64,000 bases of DNA. It comes from Bacteroidota bacterium. GTDB lineage: Bacteria; Bacteroidota; Bacteroidia; Cytophagales; Cytophagaceae. The translations under genes were made by a program, and so were the position numbers. Under the pieces are notes generated by a model. It had not been told where the DNA came from, made no database searches, and saw only the letters and a program-made list of their open reading frames with translations. The DNA lies in contig JAEWAY010000033.1 of assembly GCA_023391415.1 (NCBI GenBank), positions 1-64,000 on the forward strand, given 5' to 3'. Shown here in pieces: positions 26,060 to 34,845 of this stretch; position 1 is the first letter of the stretch; each line of letters starts with the position of its first letter.

Positions 26060-27124
26060 ATGCAGACATTCGTTGTCAAAAAAGATATTAGAAAACTTTC
26101 CAAAGAAGATCTGAAAGCGTACTTCCTTTCCATAGGTGAGAAGACATTCCGATCCGGGCAGGTTTATGAGTGGTTGTGGAAAAAATCGGCGGTCAGCTTT
26201 TCGGAAATGACTAATATATCCGAAAAGCTTCGTCAGAAACTGGAAGATGATTTCGCCATTTTGCCTCTGGAAATCGCTACCAGGCAAAAGAGCGGCGACG
26301 GCACCATCAAATCCGCCTTTCGCCTGCATGACAAACATCTGATTGAGGGCGTATTGATTCCCGCCGAAGACCGAATGACCGCCTGCGTATCTTCTCAGGT
26401 GGGATGTAGTCTGACATGCAAGTTTTGCGCCACGGGCTACATGGACCGAAAACGCAATCTTGATCCTGCTGAAATCTACGATCAGGTTGTCGCCATCGCC
26501 AAGCAGGCCGATGAGCATTTTCAGCATCCACTTACCAATATCGTTTTTATGGGGATGGGGGAGCCTTTGCTCAATTACGCGAATGTACTGGAGGGAATTG
26601 AAAAGATCACTTCTCCCGAAGGTCTGAACATGTCTCCAAAGCGTATCACGCTTTCCACCGCGGGCATCGCCAAGATGATTCATAAACTCGCTGACGACGA
26701 AGTCAAATTCAATCTGGCGCTGTCCCTGCACGCGGCCAACGACGTGAAACGGAACCAGATCATGCCCATCAATGAAAGCAATACGCTGATGGGGCTCAAA
26801 GAGGCCCTACGCTACTTCTACAACAAGACTGGCAACAAGATCACGTTGGAGTATATTCTTTTTTACAACTTCAACGACACGCTGACCGACGCCGCGGAAC
26901 TATGGGCTTTCGCCAAGAGCTTTCCCTGTAAGATCAATATCATCGAATACAATCCAATCGCGGAAGCCGACTTCAAAAACGCGGAGGCGGACAAACTGGA
27001 GCTATTCAAAAACTTCCTACAGAAAAAAGGCTTGGTCGTAAATGTCCGCAGAAGTCGTGGCAAGGATATTGACGCCGCTTGCGGACAGCTCGCGGTAAAA
27101 GAGAAAATGAATACACAGGCATGA
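26060..27124 (+). CDS. rlmN: 23S rRNA (adenine2503-C2)/tRNA methyltransferase RlmN
   Basis: Radical SAM enzyme that methylates A2503 of 23S rRNA and A37 of some tRNAs. The 354-residue product shows the cluster motif CSLTCKFC (C116, C120, C123), FMGMGEPLLNY, the SLHAANDVKRNQIMPIN block and the C-terminal RRSRGKDIDAACGQLA, whose Cys forms the methyl-transfer adduct. ATGA overlap with the following small gene suggests coupling. Confidence 0.96.
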   Translation: MQTFVVKKDIRKLSKEDLKAYFLSIGEKTFRSGQVYEWLWKKSAVSFSEMTNISEKLRQKLEDDFAILPLEIATRQKSGDGTIKSAFRLHDKHLIEGVLIPAEDRMTACVSSQVGCSLTCKFCATGYMDRKRNLDPAEIYDQVVAIAKQADEHFQHPLTNIVFMGMGEPLLNYANVLEGIEKITSPEGLNMSPKRITLSTAGIAKMIHKLADDEVKFNLALSLHAANDVKRNQIMPINESNTLMGLKEALRYFYNKTGNKITLEYILFYNFNDTLTDAAELWAFAKSFPCKINIIEYNPIAEADFKNAEADKLELFKNFLQKKGLVVNVRRSRGKDIDAACGQLAVKEKMNTQA

Positions 27125-27375
27125 CATTCGAAGAATATTGCGCAAAAAAGAAAATTGATCCGGTCCGGTTTAAAAAGGACGATCCGAAGCAATGGGAAGA
27201 ACTCGCGGGTATTTTTGAACAGGTTTCCGAGAATAGCTTTACGCAACAAAAAAAATTCTTAATCAATGACTTACGTAGAAAATATCCTCTAAAAGAAACC
27301 GAAGGTCTCCAGCGGACCAATGTTTCCGAGCCGGCGCCAAGTCCCAAAATCAAACCCGCTATCAAAATAAAGTAA
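27121..27375 (+). CDS. Small conserved hypothetical protein
   Basis: The 84-residue protein starts at the ATG at 27121, overlapping the rlmN stop as ATGA. The content (MTFEEYCAKKKIDPVRFKKDDPKQWEELAGIFEQVSENSFTQQKKFLINDLRRKYPLK) is charged, helical and soluble, with a Pro/Lys-rich tail. It looks like a small cytoplasmic protein coupled to rlmN; I do not know a function. It is followed 10 bases later by the cyclophilin gene. Confidence 0.75.
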   Translation: MTFEEYCAKKKIDPVRFKKDDPKQWEELAGIFEQVSENSFTQQKKFLINDLRRKYPLKETEGLQRTNVSEPAPSPKIKPAIKIK

Positions 27376-27385
27376 TAAATAAACC

Positions 27386-28006
27386 ATGAAGTATTTTTAC
27401 ATTTTACTCCTTTTTATTCTAAACACTTTTACGGCTCTCGCGCAGTCATCATCCAAAACCGACGAGGTTATCTTTATCCAAACGGATCTTGGGGAGATCG
27501 TCTTTCTACTCTACGACACTACATCGGCGCACAAAAAAAATTTCCTAAAACTCGCCAAGGAAGGCTTTTACAACGGGACCACTTTTCATCGGGTCATCGA
27601 CGGCTTCATGATTCAGGGAGGCGACCCCAACTCCAAGGATTCCATACCCGGCAATGATGGACAGGGAGGTCCGGGATATACCATTCCAGCGGAATTTGTT
27701 TCCGGTCTTACTCATCAATATGGCGCTGTAGCGGCCGCCCGAATGGGGGACGCGGTCAACCCCAAAAAGGCTTCCAGCGGCTCCCAGTTTTATATTGTGG
27801 AAAATAAGGAAGGCGCCCACTTTCTGGACAATAACTATACGGTTTTCGGACAGGTTATTAAAGGAATGGATGTCGTGGAGAAAATAGCGGAACAACCCAA
27901 AGGAGCCGGCGATCGTCCTCTAAAAGACGTAGCGATGACGGTATCCGCCAAAAAAATGAAGAAAACAAAAATCGGAAAGAAATATCAAACCAGCTTTTAT
28001 GAGTAA
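27386..28006 (+). CDS. Peptidyl-prolyl cis-trans isomerase, cyclophilin type, exported
   Basis: The 206-residue product has a signal peptide (MKYFYILLLFILNTFTALAQ) and a cyclophilin domain with the motifs FYNGTTFHRVIDGFMIQGGDPN, GGPGYTIPAEF, GSQFYIVENK and YTVFGQVIKGMDVVEKI. The active-site Arg is in FHRVIDGF. It acts in protein folding in the periplasm. The last 8 bases overlap the next gene. Confidence 0.92.
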   Translation: MKYFYILLLFILNTFTALAQSSSKTDEVIFIQTDLGEIVFLLYDTTSAHKKNFLKLAKEGFYNGTTFHRVIDGFMIQGGDPNSKDSIPGNDGQGGPGYTIPAEFVSGLTHQYGAVAAARMGDAVNPKKASSGSQFYIVENKEGAHFLDNNYTVFGQVIKGMDVVEKIAEQPKGAGDRPLKDVAMTVSAKKMKKTKIGKKYQTSFYE

Positions 28007-28928
28007 AAAAATTCTTATCACAGGCGCCAACGGCCTTCTGGGGCAAAAACTGGTACAACTGATTCCTGGGGTGGAGGGCTTTCAGCTAATCGCTACAGGA
28101 AGAGGCGCCAATCGCAATCCGATATCGAAAGACCAACCTTACGCCTATGTCCAGTTGGATATCACGAATCCTGATCAGGTGATGGAGGTTGTCGGCAGGG
28201 AGAAACCGGATTATATCATTCATACCGCGGCGATGACCAATGTGGACGAATGTGAGGAAGACAAAGAGGGCTGCTGGAAAAACAATGTGGACGCGGTCCG
28301 CTACCTGATTGAGGCGGCGGAAAATCATCAGGCGTTCTTTCTTCACCTCTCTACCGACTTTATTTTTGACGGCGCGGCTGGCCCCTACAACGAGGAAGCG
28401 GAAGCTTCTCCGGTCAGCTATTATGGAGAAAGCAAACTCGCCGCGGAACGGATTGTACGAAACTCCTCGACCCGATGGGCTATCGCCAGGACTGTACTGG
28501 TCTATGGCCTGGCGCACGATATGAGCCGCGGCAATATCATACTCTGGGTGAAAAAAAACCTGGAGGATAAAAAGGCGATCCAGGTAGTCAATGACCAATG
28601 GCGCACCCCTACACTGGCGGAAGATTTAGCTATGGGTTGTTTTTTGATCGTCAAAAACGACGCGACCGGTATCTTCAATATCTCCGGCAAGGACTTGCTC
28701 AACCCATATCAGATGGCGATCATGGCCGCCAACTATTTCCAACTGGATACATCACTGATCGTGGAAACGGATGGGAACAAATTTCAACAAAAAGCGAAAC
28801 GACCTCCCAAAACTGGTTTCGACATACGTAAAGCGGAGCGATTGCTTGGATACACCCCCCATAGTTTTGAGGAAGGAATCGAGATTCTGGCCCGACAGTT
28901 AAAGGAGATCCATAATCCTGTCTCTTAA
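27999..28928 (+). CDS. RmlD-like NAD(P)-dependent sugar-nucleotide reductase (SDR family)
   Basis: The 309-residue product has an N-terminal Rossmann motif (ILITGANGLLGQKLVQL), the SDR pair STDFIFDG with YYGESKLAAERIV (Tyr/Lys catalytic pair about residues 143-147) and NIDVDECE-like TAAMTNVDECEEDKEGCWKNN. This is the pattern of dTDP-4-dehydrorhamnose reductase family proteins. Without other rml genes nearby the substrate is uncertain. It overlaps the cyclophilin gene by 8 bases. Confidence 0.85.
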   Translation: MSKKILITGANGLLGQKLVQLIPGVEGFQLIATGRGANRNPISKDQPYAYVQLDITNPDQVMEVVGREKPDYIIHTAAMTNVDECEEDKEGCWKNNVDAVRYLIEAAENHQAFFLHLSTDFIFDGAAGPYNEEAEASPVSYYGESKLAAERIVRNSSTRWAIARTVLVYGLAHDMSRGNIILWVKKNLEDKKAIQVVNDQWRTPTLAEDLAMGCFLIVKNDATGIFNISGKDLLNPYQMAIMAANYFQLDTSLIVETDGNKFQQKAKRPPKTGFDIRKAERLLGYTPHSFEEGIEILARQLKEIHNPVS

Positions 28929-28944
28929 ACAAACATCCATCGTC

Positions 28945-28995
28945 TTAAAGCGCTCCTTGTGTTACCTGACGGATAACGAACGAGGAGCGCTTTAA
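28945..28995 (+). terminator. Long inverted repeat after the RmlD-like gene
   Basis: A perfect 13-bp stem, TTAAAGCGCTCCT/AGGAGCGCTTTAA (28945-28957 and 28983-28995), contains a smaller internal GTTA/TAAC pairing. It lies 16 bases after the stop codon. There is no clear T run, so it may be a Rho-independent terminator of weak type, an mRNA 3' stabiliser or a protein site. Confidence 0.55.
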
Positions 28996-29328
28996 ACACG
29001 CGCCCGGACCGCTTCCCTCCAAACAACGTAAAATAATACTATTTGTAAAAAACCGGACTGGATACCAAAAAATACCTATTTTAACGCCTATGACTCCACA
29101 AGATTTGTTTTAAAAAAGGAATAGAAGTACTTTTAAAACGTGAAATCAATCCAAAAGCATGGGATTTGAGAAAAGGGAGCGATTGATTAATATTTAATGC
29201 CAAAATAGCGAATAGGAAAAATGCAATTTTGGGCGTCAGGTTCGATCTAAAGTTTTTACGCGGCTAGGATTAATAGGTTATATTTTTAATCCATAATAGT
29301 TGGTAAATAGGTTAATAAAATGGTTAGT
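28996..29328. other. Intergenic region, no gene seen
   Basis: AT-rich sequence between the hairpin at 28945-28995 and the terminator at 29329-29362. An inverted repeat GGATTAA/TTAATCC occurs around 29266-29292. Promoter-like TATATTTT at 29279-29286 matches the -7 consensus at seven of eight positions but lacks a -33 partner. A short non-coding transcript ending at the terminator is possible. Confidence 0.4.
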
Positions 29329-29362
29329 GCCCTTCGGCTGGTTACCGAAGGGTATTTTTTTT
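29329..29362 (+). terminator. Strong intrinsic terminator with no obvious gene upstream
   Basis: The stem CCCTTCGG/CCGAAGGG (29330-29337 and 29345-29352) has a 7-base loop and is followed by eight T (29355-29362). It stands about 400 bases after the last plus-strand stop codon and 114 bases before the next start, so it may end a small RNA or act as a leader terminator for the gene at 29476. Confidence 0.75.
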
Positions 29363-29475
29363 CGCTTAACTCAGTTATCAGAAGCCAATTCAGGGTACTC
29401 CTCAAGAACAGAATAAAATCCTCAAAGTGATTAATAAAAACTTTATTAATATTTTTCTTCAACATCAAGCTCTCT

Positions 29476-30321
29476 ATGAAAAAGCCTGTTCAAAAACTGA
29501 GCGCCTATTTCAGTATTTCCGAAAAGGAAGCCAGTGGATTTATGATTCTGAGTAGTATCATGCTGCTACTGCTCGCGAGTCCTTACTTATACAGAATGTT
29601 TTATCAACGATGGATCGCGGAAGAAAGTCAATTAGTCATTACAACGATGCTAGTCGATGAGCAGGTAGAGCCCGTACTTTTCCCTTTTAATCCGAATAAC
29701 GCGTCCACCGAAAATCTACAGACTCTGGGACTTTCCGCGTCTCTCGCGCGACGCGTGGAAAACTATCGCGGGACCGGAGGTAAATTTAAGATCAAGTCGG
29801 ATCTGAAAAAAATCTATGGATTTCCGGAAGATTTGTATAGTAAACTCGTTGACTATATTCAATTGCCCGACTCCATAACCCACATTACCAGAAATCCGAT
29901 CCCTCAGAAAACAAACCCTATCAAGCGAATAGATCTAAATCTGGCTGACGAGGATGAATTACGACGACTAAAAGGCATAGGACCGGTTTTGTCTGGACGT
30001 ATCGTAAAATATCGAGAACTGTTGGGAGGATTCATCTCTATCGATCAGCTCCAGGAGGTATATGGCATGGATACTGCCGTAGTAAATTTGGTACGGACAT
30101 ATTTGTTCATATCGAAGGATTTTCGTCCAAAAAAAATTCATCTCGACGGAATAGCTTATCATCCTTATCTGAGCAAGGAACAACGAACAACGACCCGCTT
30201 ACTCCGGAAAAAATATCCGGGAATAAAAGCGCGGGACTTACTCGATTCCTGCGGATTCACTCTGGAGACTATCCAGAAGATAAGCCCTTATCTTGAGACG
30301 AAAGACAACGACAGCCATTAA
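29476..30321 (+). CDS. Helix-hairpin-helix protein with N-terminal membrane anchor (ComEA-like)
   Basis: The 281-residue product has a hydrophobic segment near residues 22-40 (FMILSSIMLLLLASPYLY) and two to three helix-hairpin-helix units: FNPNNASTENLQTLGLSASLARRVENYRGTGGKFKI and IDLNLADEDELRRLKGIGPVLSGRIVKYRELLGGF. This arrangement is that of ComEA-like proteins, DNA-binding components of DNA uptake, common in Bacteroidota. The role in DNA binding is inferred. It is convergent with the Lrp gene and overlaps it by 4 bases. Confidence 0.85.
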   Translation: MKKPVQKLSAYFSISEKEASGFMILSSIMLLLLASPYLYRMFYQRWIAEESQLVITTMLVDEQVEPVLFPFNPNNASTENLQTLGLSASLARRVENYRGTGGKFKIKSDLKKIYGFPEDLYSKLVDYIQLPDSITHITRNPIPQKTNPIKRIDLNLADEDELRRLKGIGPVLSGRIVKYRELLGGFISIDQLQEVYGMDTAVVNLVRTYLFISKDFRPKKIHLDGIAYHPYLSKEQRTTTRLLRKKYPGIKARDLLDSCGFTLETIQKISPYLETKDNDSH

Positions 30322-30794
30322 ATCGGCATAATCTTACTGTCCTTGAAGGTGGACAACACGACCATAGATTGCATATTGCCTATTTCCTCTATTTCTACAA
30401 GCGTGTTTAGTATAAGGGACTGATAAGATGAGATGTCTTTAGTAAGAATTTTGAGGAGAAAGTCGCCGGCTCCTGTGATATGATGACACTCGATGACTTC
30501 AGGGATATTATTGACTTTCTCCACAAAAGCCATAATCTGGCTCTTTTTATGTCCGGCCAGGGTTACCAGAAGAAAAATACTGACACCCAGCCCCAGCTTG
30601 GCCGTATCGACCTCAGCGTGATAGCTTTTGATATAACCCGCGTTTTCCAGTTTGCGTACCCTTTCCAGCGTTGGGGCGGGAGAAAGTCCTACTTCCTGAG
30701 CAAGTTGCGCGTTGGTAATCTTTCCGTTGGTTTGCAGGATTTCCAGAATCTTTCTGTCAATCGGATCTAATTTAAGCGCGCTACTCATGGACAA
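30318..30794 (-). CDS. Lrp/AsnC-family transcriptional regulator
   Basis: The 158-residue product has an N-terminal winged helix-turn-helix (LDPIDRKILEILQTNGKITNAQLAQEVGLSPAPTLERVRKLENAGYI, about residues 9-57) and a C-terminal RAM effector-binding domain (SIFLLVTLAGHKKSQIMAFVEKV ... CHHITGAGDFLLKI). It probably senses an amino acid and regulates metabolism genes. The target genes are not evident. Confidence 0.93.
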   Translation of the reverse strand: MSMSSALKLDPIDRKILEILQTNGKITNAQLAQEVGLSPAPTLERVRKLENAGYIKSYHAEVDTAKLGLGVSIFLLVTLAGHKKSQIMAFVEKVNNIPEVIECHHITGAGDFLLKILTKDISSYQSLILNTLVEIEEIGNMQSMVVLSTFKDSKIMPI

Positions 30795-30892
30795 ATAGAC
30801 AATTTTTACGTTATATTTCCTGTTAAATTAACAATCCTTCGTCATATACCCAACAACTACCGTAAAGGGATAAAAATTATCATTCATCCAGT

Positions 30893-32260
30893 ATGGGAGT
30901 AAAAGACCTGATAGTAACTCCGTTTTTTCTGATCGTGATCTATTTTCTGGCGTATCGTTTCCGCCATCTTGTTAGTGATTCCGAACAACGCGTGTATTTC
31001 ATTCCCGCTTTGACCGTTAAAATCACTGGAGCTATCATGCTGGGGCTGATTTATCAATTTTATTACGGAGGAGGTGATACCTTCAACTTTGTACAACTGG
31101 GTACCAGACATATGTACGACGCGTTTTTCAACGCGCCCTCCAAATTCTTCGGTCTATTGCTTTCAGACGGCCGGAACGCGCCGGAACTCTATCCTTACTC
31201 CTCCCAGATCTATCATTTCAGCGATCCGTCTTCCTTCCTGGTTATCAAACTAGCCTCCATAGCGGGTATCTTTTCGCTCCATACCTACAGCGTCATGGCT
31301 ATCAGTTTCGCGTTATTTAGTTTTTCCGGAAGCTGGGTTATGTATATCGCTTTTTGCAGGATTTATCCGAACCTGAAGAAGCGTTCAGCCTACGTGATTT
31401 TCTTCATTCCTTCAGTCGCTCTCTGGGGGTCAGGATTATTAAAGGACAGCATCACGTTTGGAGCGGTAGGCTGGCTATTTTACTGCTTTACAAATATTTT
31501 CCTATTGAACAGGAAATTGCTTAGCTCCATCGTTATCGCGTTAATCGCCTTTTATCTGATAAAAGTCATCAAAATATATATCCTGCTGTGCTTGTTGCCC
31601 GCTCTCATAATATGGATTTTTTTACACTTTGGCTATCGGTTAAAATCGGCGATTCTACGCGCGTCGCTAAAACCTTTTCTATTGGTCATGGCGATAGCGC
31701 TGGCTTATCTGGCGGCCAATATCGTGTCTTCCGACAATAACCGATACAATCTTGATCAAATCGCTTCGACCGCCAAGATTACCTATGACTACTTAACCTA
31801 CATGAGCAAGCAACAAGGCGGCGCGTATTATTCGCTAGGGCCAATTGACAATTCAATCTCCGGGTTGTTGTCAAAAGCGCACCTGGCTATCAATGTCGCC
31901 TTATTCAGGCCATACGTTTGGGAGGTCAAAAATCCGATTATGGCATTCTCCGCCATCGAATCCGGCATAGTATTTATCCTGACAGTTTATATTCTCCTAA
32001 AAAGAGGATTATTCAGGAGCTTCCGGATTATAAACAAGAATCCTTTTCTATTATTCAGTTTAGTTTTTTCCCTTAGTTTCGCGTTCGCCATTGGAATTTC
32101 AACCGCGAATTTTGGCACCCTGGTTCGTTATAAAATTCCTTTACTCCCTTTTTATCTGCTGTTTCTTTTGGTCATGTTCAACGCAAAGAAAGATTCAGAA
32201 GGCTCTGATTCTGGATACTGTGAAGTAGATTGTCCAGAACATAAGGTAGAAGAGGTTTAA
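30893..32260 (+). CDS. Polytopic membrane protein, polysaccharide polymerase/glycosyltransferase-like
   Basis: I do not recognise a named family. The 455-residue product has about ten to twelve membrane segments. The pattern FYYGGGDTFNFVQLG after the second segment and the late long loop (TYMSKQQGGAYYSLGPIDNSISG) recall Wzy or GT-C-type enzymes, in which acidic residues in an early extracytoplasmic loop matter. The location at the edge of the polysaccharide cluster supports such a role, but the claim is inference. The last 66 bases overlap the 3' end of the convergent gene. Confidence 0.6.
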   Translation: MGVKDLIVTPFFLIVIYFLAYRFRHLVSDSEQRVYFIPALTVKITGAIMLGLIYQFYYGGGDTFNFVQLGTRHMYDAFFNAPSKFFGLLLSDGRNAPELYPYSSQIYHFSDPSSFLVIKLASIAGIFSLHTYSVMAISFALFSFSGSWVMYIAFCRIYPNLKKRSAYVIFFIPSVALWGSGLLKDSITFGAVGWLFYCFTNIFLLNRKLLSSIVIALIAFYLIKVIKIYILLCLLPALIIWIFLHFGYRLKSAILRASLKPFLLVMAIALAYLAANIVSSDNNRYNLDQIASTAKITYDYLTYMSKQQGGAYYSLGPIDNSISGLLSKAHLAINVALFRPYVWEVKNPIMAFSAIESGIVFILTVYILLKRGLFRSFRIINKNPFLLFSLVFSLSFAFAIGISTANFGTLVRYKIPLLPFYLLFLLVMFNAKKDSEGSDSGYCEVDCPEHKVEEV

Positions 32261-33004
32261 ATAAACAGGCAACGGATTTTCAAAAGTAACCTGCAACAAC
32301 AGGTTGAACGGAATTAATAAAAGATAAAAAAACAGCTTAAACCAAGGTTCTTTTCGGTTTTCCATCATGAGGAGTTCCTTACTGTCAAGATAGTTAATCG
32401 TTCTATATAATACATAATTGAGCAGAACAACCGGGATCAACAACTGGATTTGTTTTATATGCAAGAATGGAATGAGCGGTAACATAAATCGCGATAAAGC
32501 GAGGTTCATGAATGTAATAAACTTCAATTCCTTTATTTTAAAATAATTGTGAATTGAAAAGACAATTATCAAAAAACCGGCAAAGAAGATCCATCGCAGC
32601 GTTCCTATATCCGTAAAGTATATAAAAAACAGAACAAAGAAAGCCCTGATCAAGATCCAGACCAATACTTCCCATTCTTTAACTTCTCCATAAATGCTTA
32701 GCCGGTATCGCGCTTTTTCTTCATTTTTGGACGAATAAAAATCATTGACGATATAACCGATCTCATACAAGGCGATAAAAGGAAGGTACGCTTCAAGATA
32801 GGCGAAAAAGGAAGAAAACAAATTAAGCTCCGTAGATACGGTTAAAACAAAAACTCCCGCGAGCCATTCATACCAGCTATGAAAAACAAGACTTTGAACC
32901 GAATTCAGCCTTGTAAACTGGAAATAGGCGAACGGGAAACACAACCTCAAAAAATTTACATTATTTCGTTCGGCTTTATTAAAGCCGGATTTAGAGTTTT
33001 CCAA
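32195..33004 (-). CDS. Polytopic membrane protein, degenerate UbiA-prenyltransferase-like
   Basis: The 269-residue product has six to eight membrane segments and resembles UbiA proteins in layout: RLCFPFAYFQFTRLNS near the start, then YEIGYIVNDFYSSKNEEKARYRLS around residues 80-103, where UbiA enzymes have NDxxDxxxD followed by K and R. The second Asp is missing. The ATG at 33004 makes a 49-base overlap with the HAD gene; a TTG just after the HAD stop (encoding LRLCFPF) is an alternative start. Pairing with a HAD phosphatase recalls decaprenylphosphoryl-phosphoribose synthases of the UbiA-HAD type, but this is inference. Confidence 0.5.
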   Translation of the reverse strand: MENSKSGFNKAERNNVNFLRLCFPFAYFQFTRLNSVQSLVFHSWYEWLAGVFVLTVSTELNLFSSFFAYLEAYLPFIALYEIGYIVNDFYSSKNEEKARYRLSIYGEVKEWEVLVWILIRAFFVLFFIYFTDIGTLRWIFFAGFLIIVFSIHNYFKIKELKFITFMNLALSRFMLPLIPFLHIKQIQLLIPVVLLNYVLYRTINYLDSKELLMMENRKEPWFKLFFYLLLIPFNLLLQVTFENPLPVYLNLFYLMFWTIYFTVSRIRAF

Positions 33005-33612
33005 TGCTCTTCTGATTTTTTATTATATACTACTACAAATCTGATTTGAGCTCCTTTTACCAGCTCAAAGTCAGAAAAGTTATCGGTAACAACCGCGTAC
33101 TCAATATCGCCAAAATGGCGCCGGACAATCGTTTCTTTCATACCGGCTAGATCAAAAACTATTTTTCCGGTAGCCTTATCATCTACATATTCCAAACCCG
33201 AGCATATATACGAACAAGCTAACTTATCGGCTATTATTTTAGCGACAGGATCAATGGTCGCTGATAAAAGAATAACGCGATCCTCCCGGCTCCTCGCTTC
33301 ATCTAGCAAACCGCGTGTAGTTTTAATAGCGGTATTCCTCAATACCTCCTCATAAAATCGTTCAGCCATCACTTCCAGACGTTCCTTATGCTCCCCTCGC
33401 AGCAACTTAATCGCGATCCTTTTGTGAAGATCAACCCCATAAACCCTACCGGCTATAGCTAAAAGAAAAAACAAGGGACTACGTCTTGACCGGATACCCT
33501 GAAGAAAAATTCTTTTGACAAGGCGCCGTTGACGCTTGAAGTAAAAATCGATAAAGTCAAATGTAGTATTAGACTTGTAAAGCGTATCGCATATATCAAA
33601 AAAGTATATCAC
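32956..33612 (-). CDS. HAD-superfamily hydrolase (PSP-like)
   Basis: The 218-residue product begins MIYFFDICDTLYKSNTTFDFIDFY. Motif I reads FDICDTL, with Asp at the nucleophile position but Cys where many HAD phosphatases have the second Asp (DxDxT). Motif II is LLSATIDP, with Lys in the region ADKLACS, and motif III is VVTDNFSDFELV. A helical cap of about 80 residues lies between motifs I and II. It is likely a small-molecule or lipid-phosphate phosphatase. It overlaps the upstream glycosyltransferase gene by 4 bases. Confidence 0.75.
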   Translation of the reverse strand: MIYFFDICDTLYKSNTTFDFIDFYFKRQRRLVKRIFLQGIRSRRSPLFFLLAIAGRVYGVDLHKRIAIKLLRGEHKERLEVMAERFYEEVLRNTAIKTTRGLLDEARSREDRVILLSATIDPVAKIIADKLACSYICSGLEYVDDKATGKIVFDLAGMKETIVRRHFGDIEYAVVTDNFSDFELVKGAQIRFVVVYNKKSEEHWKTLNPALIKPNEIM

Positions 33613-34841
33613 TTGATCGTGGATTTATACGCGTTCTTGTAGTTGATCAGAGCGTCTTCAAGATTATAATAGCCGGCGGCCCGTTGTCTTAAAGCCCCCC
33701 TGTCCATATCGAACAATGACACTACGTCGTTTATGGCCAATTGAAGCGTTTCAATGGAAAAATCGTTTATAACTACGCCCGCCTCCATGTTCTTTATAAT
33801 CCACTCCACATCTCCAACGTTCCCATTAGTTATTACGGGGATACCCATTGCGAGAAGTTCTCCTAACTTGGTCGGCGAGCTCGCGATTTTTGAATAAGCC
33901 GGTTTGATAAACGAGAGGCTAAAGTCGCACGCGGATAAAAAGTCGGGGACTTCCCTCCTCGGAGCGAAACAAATACTTATGGATTTTTCAGGAACACCAA
34001 TACGCTTCGCTTTTTGCAGAATAAAATCCGGCGATTCCGCGGTAAGAAAAAGAAAATGCGCCTTCGGATATTTTTGAATCAATAGTTTAAAAAAAAGCAG
34101 CATTTCGTCCAATAAATACCAAGTACCTACTGATCCTAAATAACCTACAATAGGATGAGCGTCAAACACATTTAATCGTTCTTTCGCCACGTGTTGCTCC
34201 GCTTTATCCGCCACTCGAAACAAGCCGAAATCCGCGCTACATGGTATTACGACGATGGGTGTTCCCTCATAGGCGGGCCACCTCTCTATTTCTGTTTTGG
34301 CCGCTTCCGTCAATGTAACGATACAATCAGCCATACGAATATAATCCTGTTCTTTCTTTTTATATACGTGATAAAGATACCGAAAAAAAGGATTCTTAAG
34401 ATTCCACAATCCTCCATCCACACGTTCATCCACCCAGAAACCACGCGTATCAAAGAAAAATTTTGTCCCGAACGTTCTTTTCAGTTTTAGTCCAACTTCC
34501 GCCGCTATATAGCTTCGGCAATGAGCCATCAAGAACTTCTTCTCCTTGTGTAATTTAAAAGCCAGATTCTTGATTCGTCTCAGGTCAAGCCATTTGGATA
34601 AAAAAGGCGGAAAAGAGGTAAATGGTAAAGGATACCATTCTATACCATTCTCTTCGCATAAACCCATTATTTCATCTCTCTCTTTTTCAAAGCGACCTTT
34701 TTTCTCACAACTGATCAGAGTAAATCTATAACCCATTTTCGCCAATCCGATTATATAAGGCAATACCTGTGATTGTCCTAAGGGATCGGTCATTCCATCG
34801 TATGATATATACAGGATATTTTTATTCTCATCCTTATTCAT
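33609..34841 (-). CDS. GT4-family glycosyltransferase
   Basis: The 410-residue GT-B enzyme begins ILYISYDGMTDPLGQSQVLPYI, a typical donor of the GT4 N-terminal domain, followed by the middle segment FFDTRGFWVDERVDGGLWN. The C-terminal donor-binding domain has VGYLGSVGTWYLLDEMLLFFKLL and SPTKLGELLAMGIPVITNGNVGDVEWI, where the EL-G-P-V stretch is the E(x7)E-like nucleotide-sugar site. Located in the polysaccharide cluster; the sugar cannot be assigned. Confidence 0.88.
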   Translation of the reverse strand: MNKDENKNILYISYDGMTDPLGQSQVLPYIIGLAKMGYRFTLISCEKKGRFEKERDEIMGLCEENGIEWYPLPFTSFPPFLSKWLDLRRIKNLAFKLHKEKKFLMAHCRSYIAAEVGLKLKRTFGTKFFFDTRGFWVDERVDGGLWNLKNPFFRYLYHVYKKKEQDYIRMADCIVTLTEAAKTEIERWPAYEGTPIVVIPCSADFGLFRVADKAEQHVAKERLNVFDAHPIVGYLGSVGTWYLLDEMLLFFKLLIQKYPKAHFLFLTAESPDFILQKAKRIGVPEKSISICFAPRREVPDFLSACDFSLSFIKPAYSKIASSPTKLGELLAMGIPVITNGNVGDVEWIIKNMEAGVVINDFSIETLQLAINDVVSLFDMDRGALRQRAAGYYNLEDALINYKNAYKSTIK

Positions 34842-34845
34842 GCAA

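Noticed and set aside
29286..29468. A 60-codon open frame on the minus strand
   Set aside because: It runs through the terminator at 29329-29362 and has no family resemblance.
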